A stretch of DNA of 9,248 nucleotides, from assembly GCA_002455255.1 (NCBI GenBank), contig DKKL01000040.1:90490-99737 (forward strand), in the 5' to 3' direction. Each line of letters begins with the position of its first letter. Within the stretch, counting starts at the first letter, position 1. Below, piece after piece: positions 6,861-9,248 of this stretch. A model generated the notes under the pieces. It was not told the DNA's origin. It did no database searches and saw only the letters and a list, made by a program, of their open reading frames with translations. The stretch comes from Candidatus Tepidiaquacellales bacterium UBA6667 (GTDB taxonomy: Bacteria > Bacteroidota > Ignavibacteria > Tepidaquicellales > Tepidaquicellaceae). The position numbers and the translations under genes are program-made.

Positions 6861-7802
6861 TTATCTTGTGTCGTATTTTTTAGTTGCAGTATAAATTAAT
6901 AATCTTGCCAATGAATTTATTATAAACGTAACTACAAATAATAATAATCCAACTTCTATTAATGCACTTACGTGAATAGTTTTTGATGCTTCTGCAAATT
7001 CATTTGCAATAACAGAAGCCATTGAATATGCCGGATCAAATAAACCTGCAGAAATCTGTGCTCTGTTACCAATAACCATAGTAACTGCCATAGTTTCACC
7101 TACAGCTCTTCCAAAACCAAGAACAGTCGCACCAAGAATTCCGCTTTTTGCATTTAATAAAGCCATGCGAATTGCTTCCCATCTCGTAGCTCCTAAGGCA
7201 TAAGCTGCTTCCCTTTGTGAATTTGGAATAGCTTTAATTACATCTCTTGAAATAGCTGAAATAATTGGAGTAATCATAATCGCAAGAATAATTCCTGCTG
7301 TGAGCATTCCTGTTCCAATATTAGTTCCTGAAAAAATTGGTATAAAACCGAGAGTAGATTGCAAAAAAGGTTGCACAGTATTTCTCATAAAAGGAACGAG
7401 TACAAACAGTCCCCAAAAACCAAAAATAATACTTGGTATTGCAGCAAGTATTTCAACAAGAAAACCAATTGTTGTTTTCAAAAATTTTCCTGCCATCTCA
7501 GAAAGAAAAATTGCTACACCGAGACTAACAGGAAGAGAAATTATTAAGGCAATTATGGAAGAGACGATTGTACCATAAATAAAAGCCAAAGCACCAAATT
7601 TATCTTTTACAGGATCCCAGTCCTGAGAAAAAATAAATGATAATCCAAACTGAGACCTTGAAGGATATGAATTTATGAACATTTCATAAATAATATCAAG
7701 CAATAAAAGTATTATTAGAAAAGCAAAAATTAAAGTAATGTTTTCAAATACAATATCAGAAAAATTTTTTTTGCTTTTTATTATTTTTTGTTGGTTATTC
7801 AG
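6861..7802 (-). CDS. pstC: Phosphate ABC transporter permease PstC (start codon not canonical, CTG proposed)
   Basis: PstC is the second channel subunit of the Pst importer. It is recognised by the EAA loop REAAYALGATRWEAIRMALL and the following GFGRAVGETMAVTMVIG, plus about six membrane helices. The frame stays open up to a stop at 7809-7811, and the residues just inside it (IVFENITLIFAFLIILLLLL and onwards) form the expected first helix. No ATG, GTG or TTG occurs in frame before that helix. The first standard start, TTG at 7703, would fall inside helix 1 and destroy it. I therefore propose the CTG at 7802-7800, 10 bases after the pstS stop, giving 313 residues, a normal length. There is no Shine-Dalgarno sequence, so reinitiation after pstS is likely. 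The identity is firm; the exact start is inferred. Confidence 0.85.
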   Translation of the reverse strand: MNNQQKIIKSKKNFSDIVFENITLIFAFLIILLLLDIIYEMFINSYPSRSQFGLSFIFSQDWDPVKDKFGALAFIYGTIVSSIIALIISLPVSLGVAIFLSEMAGKFLKTTIGFLVEILAAIPSIIFGFWGLFVLVPFMRNTVQPFLQSTLGFIPIFSGTNIGTGMLTAGIILAIMITPIISAISRDVIKAIPNSQREAAYALGATRWEAIRMALLNAKSGILGATVLGFGRAVGETMAVTMVIGNRAQISAGLFDPAYSMASVIANEFAEASKTIHVSALIEVGLLLFVVTFIINSLARLLIYTATKKYDTR

Positions 7803-7812
7803 TTTGATTTAT

Positions 7813-8877
7813 TTAATTAGTTGAATAATTTATTAAATCTATTTTGACTAAATTTTTTTGTATAACACTTTCTGGTAACGGTGCATAACCAAGATTTTTA
7901 GCATAAACCTGACCTTCTTTCATTGACCATTTCAAAAATTCTTTTAATATTTTTCCTTTTCTGGCATTCCTTTGCTCTATATATATTAATAAATATGTAT
8001 ATGAGGAAATAGGATAAGCACCTTGACCATTAGCATTTGTGATTGATTGGCGTAAATCCTCAGGCATTTCTGCAACGGAAAAATCTGCGGCTAATGTAAG
8101 TGATTCAAGCGAAGGTGTTATAAACTCATTATTCGGATTTTGAACATTTGCATAGTTCAATTTATTTTGAACAGCGTAAACATATTCCACATAACCAACT
8201 GAATACTCAATTTGTTTTACAATACCCGTTACACCTTCATTCCCTTTCGCACCTTGCCCGACAGGAAAGCGAACATCTTTAGCAACGCCTGGACCGTCTT
8301 TCCACTCCCTGCTTGCTTTACCGAGAAAATCTGTGAATACAAAAGTCGTTCCGCTGCCATCTGTTCTGTAACAAACTAATATATCTTTATCCGGAAAATC
8401 AATTCCAGGATTATTTTTTTTAATTTCTTCATCGTTCCATTTTTTTATTTTTCCAAGATAAATATCTACTATTGCTTTTTGAGAGAGATTAATATTTTTA
8501 TCTATTCCCGGAAGGTTATATGTTATCACTACAGATCCAATAACCGTTGGAATATTCATAATTGAATTATTATTATTCTTATTCGCTTTCTCAATTTCTT
8601 TATCTGAAAGTGGCATATCAGATGCACCAAAATCTACAGTACCTTCTGTAATTTGCCTGACTCCCCCACCGCTGCCGATTGATTGATAATTAATTTTAGC
8701 ATCCGGATTAATTTTATGATATTCATAGAACCATTTAGAATAAATTGGGAACGGAAAAGTTGCACCGGCTCCGTTTATGAGAGGATTTTTGGAACCACCA
8801 AGATTTTGAGTTTTTTTGCTGCACGAAATCAAAGTGAGAGTTAACAGCAAAGCAAAAAACAAATTGAGAAATCTCAT
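7813..8877 (-). CDS. pstS: Phosphate-binding lipoprotein PstS
   Basis: The 354-residue periplasmic receptor hands phosphate to the PstCA channel. A lipoprotein signal peptide ends in the lipobox LISC with Cys19, so it is probably anchored to the membrane. The mature protein shows the full PstS signature: GAGATFPFPIYSKWF (36-50), the first phosphate loop GSGGG (68-72), DFGASDMPL (82-90), and the second loop RTDGSGTT (171-178), whose Arg, Asp, Ser, Gly and Thr match known phosphate ligands. Later come GNEGV, SVGYVEY and an AYPISSYTYLL segment, all usual for PstS. The ATG at 8877 is the only start that keeps the signal peptide. It is the first gene of the pst operon, with an 11-bp-spaced direct repeat and a possible -7 element upstream and no Shine-Dalgarno sequence. 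Confidence 0.96.
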   Translation of the reverse strand: MRFLNLFFALLLTLTLISCSKKTQNLGGSKNPLINGAGATFPFPIYSKWFYEYHKINPDAKINYQSIGSGGGVRQITEGTVDFGASDMPLSDKEIEKANKNNNNSIMNIPTVIGSVVITYNLPGIDKNINLSQKAIVDIYLGKIKKWNDEEIKKNNPGIDFPDKDILVCYRTDGSGTTFVFTDFLGKASREWKDGPGVAKDVRFPVGQGAKGNEGVTGIVKQIEYSVGYVEYVYAVQNKLNYANVQNPNNEFITPSLESLTLAADFSVAEMPEDLRQSITNANGQGAYPISSYTYLLIYIEQRNARKGKILKEFLKWSMKEGQVYAKNLGYAPLPESVIQKNLVKIDLINYSTN

Positions 8878-8882
8878 ATATA

Positions 8883-8890
8883 CAAAAATA
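8883..8890 (-). promoter_or_regulatory. TAnnTTTG-like -7 element upstream of pstS
   Basis: The minus strand reads TATTTTTG, fitting the Bacteroidota -7 consensus. It ends only 5 bases before the pstS ATG, so a transcript from it would be leaderless or nearly so. No TTTG at the -33 spacing is evident; the Pho-box-like repeat lies 21 bases upstream instead. This is weak evidence in an A/T-rich region. Confidence 0.3.
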
Positions 8891-8911
8891 TGAAATTATT
8901 GGAATAGTTAA

Positions 8912-8929
8912 TGTTAAGAAATTGTAAAG
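8912..8929 (-). promoter_or_regulatory. Pho-box-like direct repeat upstream of pstS
   Basis: On the minus strand the sequence is CTTTACA-ATTT-CTTAACA: two 7-base units differing at one position, separated by an A/T-only 4-base spacer, giving an 11-base period. This is the layout of PhoB/PhoP operators (E. coli CTGTCAT units with 4-base spacers; TTAACA-like units in Bacillus). It lies 35 bases before the pstS ATG, where an activator that replaces a -35 contact would bind. The base identities only partly match the E. coli consensus, so the assignment rests on architecture and location. Confidence 0.4.
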
Positions 8930-8989
8930 TCGGAATAAAAACTAATTTACTGAAAAATAATAATTTATTTATTTAATAATTAAATTATT

Positions 8990-9021
8990 AATACTAATGG
9001 AGAATTCTCTCCATTAGTATT
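8990..9021. terminator. Perfect 32-bp palindrome, likely intrinsic terminator after the T9SS cargo gene
   Basis: The arms are 14 bp each (AATACTAATGGAGA and its exact complement) around a central AATT, so the sequence is identical on both strands. It begins 9 bases after the stop codon of the upstream gene. In the minus direction it is followed by A/T-rich sequence rather than a pure T-run, so termination is likely but perhaps incomplete. The rest of the 153-base gap up to pstS holds only the regulatory candidates listed. Confidence 0.7.
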
Positions 9022-9030
9022 TAAATAAAA

Positions 9031-9248
9031 TTATTTTAATAAAAGCATTTGTTTTGTAACATTAAATCCTGAAGTTTCAAGTCGATAGAAATAAACTCCG
9101 GAAGATAAATTACCCGCTTTGAAATCAATAGTATAATTACCTTTTTTCAATGAAGTATTTACTAATGTCTGAATCAATTTACCTGTGATATCATAAACTT
9201 TTAGCGATACAAAATCATCTTTAGGAATATTGAAATTAATTAAAGTGG
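9031..9248 (-). CDS. C-terminal end of a type IX secretion system cargo protein
   Basis: Only the last 71 codons are inside the window; the start lies beyond the right edge. The visible part is a type A T9SS C-terminal sorting domain of the TIGR04183 kind: LINFNIPKDDFVSLKVYDI, then TGKLIQTLVN, KKGNYTIDF, the hallmark NLSSGVYFYRLET, and a basic/hydrophobic end KQMLLLK. Such domains direct proteins across the outer membrane through the Por/T9SS machinery, after which they are removed or used to attach the protein to the surface. The cargo's own function cannot be seen. The presence of this domain is the best taxonomic clue in the window. A strong palindromic terminator follows, separating it from the pst operon. 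Confidence 0.9.
   Translation of the reverse strand, partial: TLINFNIPKDDFVSLKVYDITGKLIQTLVNTSLKKGNYTIDFKAGNLSSGVYFYRLETSGFNVTKQMLLLK

Noticed and set aside
7300..7578. Plus-strand open frames at 7300-7578 and 7359-7547, and similar ones at 2197-2403, 2564-2779, 4181-4405 and 5349-5603
   Set aside because: Each is antisense to a well-supported gene (or to the tonB/small-gene junction) and its peptide looks like antisense of that gene, with no recognisable domain or start signal.
6861..7703. TTG at 7703 as the start of pstC
   Set aside because: It would begin inside the first membrane helix; 33 further in-frame codons upstream encode the expected N-terminus.
8990..9021. The 32-bp palindrome as an operator or mobile-element end
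   Set aside because: It lies 9 bases after a stop codon, has no second copy in the window and no transposase nearby; a terminator explains it better.

Overview
The window is AT-rich (by eye about one third G+C), and every gene I can support lies on the minus strand, so transcription runs from high to low coordinates. The organism is most likely a member of the Bacteroidota/Ignavibacteriota side of the tree. The evidence is a type IX secretion C-terminal sorting domain at the right edge, a TonB protein followed by a PstS-like lipoprotein and a TPR protein (an arrangement I recall as recurrent in Bacteroidota), the near absence of Shine-Dalgarno sequences, and TAnnTTTG-like promoter elements. 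The wording of the sorting domain is closest to what I know from Ignavibacteria. This placement is inference, not a database result.

Right edge (9248-8878): the last 71 codons of a secreted T9SS cargo protein, then a perfect 32-bp palindrome acting as its likely terminator, then an intergenic region with a Pho-box-like direct repeat and a Bacteroidota-type -7 element in front of pstS.

Middle right (8877-5189): a complete high-affinity phosphate ABC importer, pstS-pstC-pstA-pstB, with very short gaps or overlaps. The pstC reading frame has no ATG, GTG or TTG upstream of its first membrane helix; the best start is a CTG 10 bases after the pstS stop. No phoU and no PhoB/PhoR genes follow in this window.

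Middle (5128-3720): a membrane-anchored L,D-transpeptidase (YkuD fold, SHGC motif) and, 2 bases after its stop, a 98-residue EthD-like protein. They lie in the same direction as pst, 60 bases downstream of pstB, and could be read with it or from a candidate promoter of their own.

Left (3622-1): tonB, then a hairpin with a T-run resembling an attenuator, then a small two-helix membrane protein, a PstS-like lipoprotein that overlaps it by 17 bases and lacks the phosphate-binding loops, and a secreted TPR-repeat protein that runs off the left edge. ExbB, ExbD and a TonB-dependent receptor are not in the window. The left block looks like a cell-envelope module whose function is unknown to me, and I consider it the best candidate here for an undescribed system. 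No stretch longer than 300 bases lacks a gene, and I saw no tRNA, rRNA, CRISPR array or insertion sequence.
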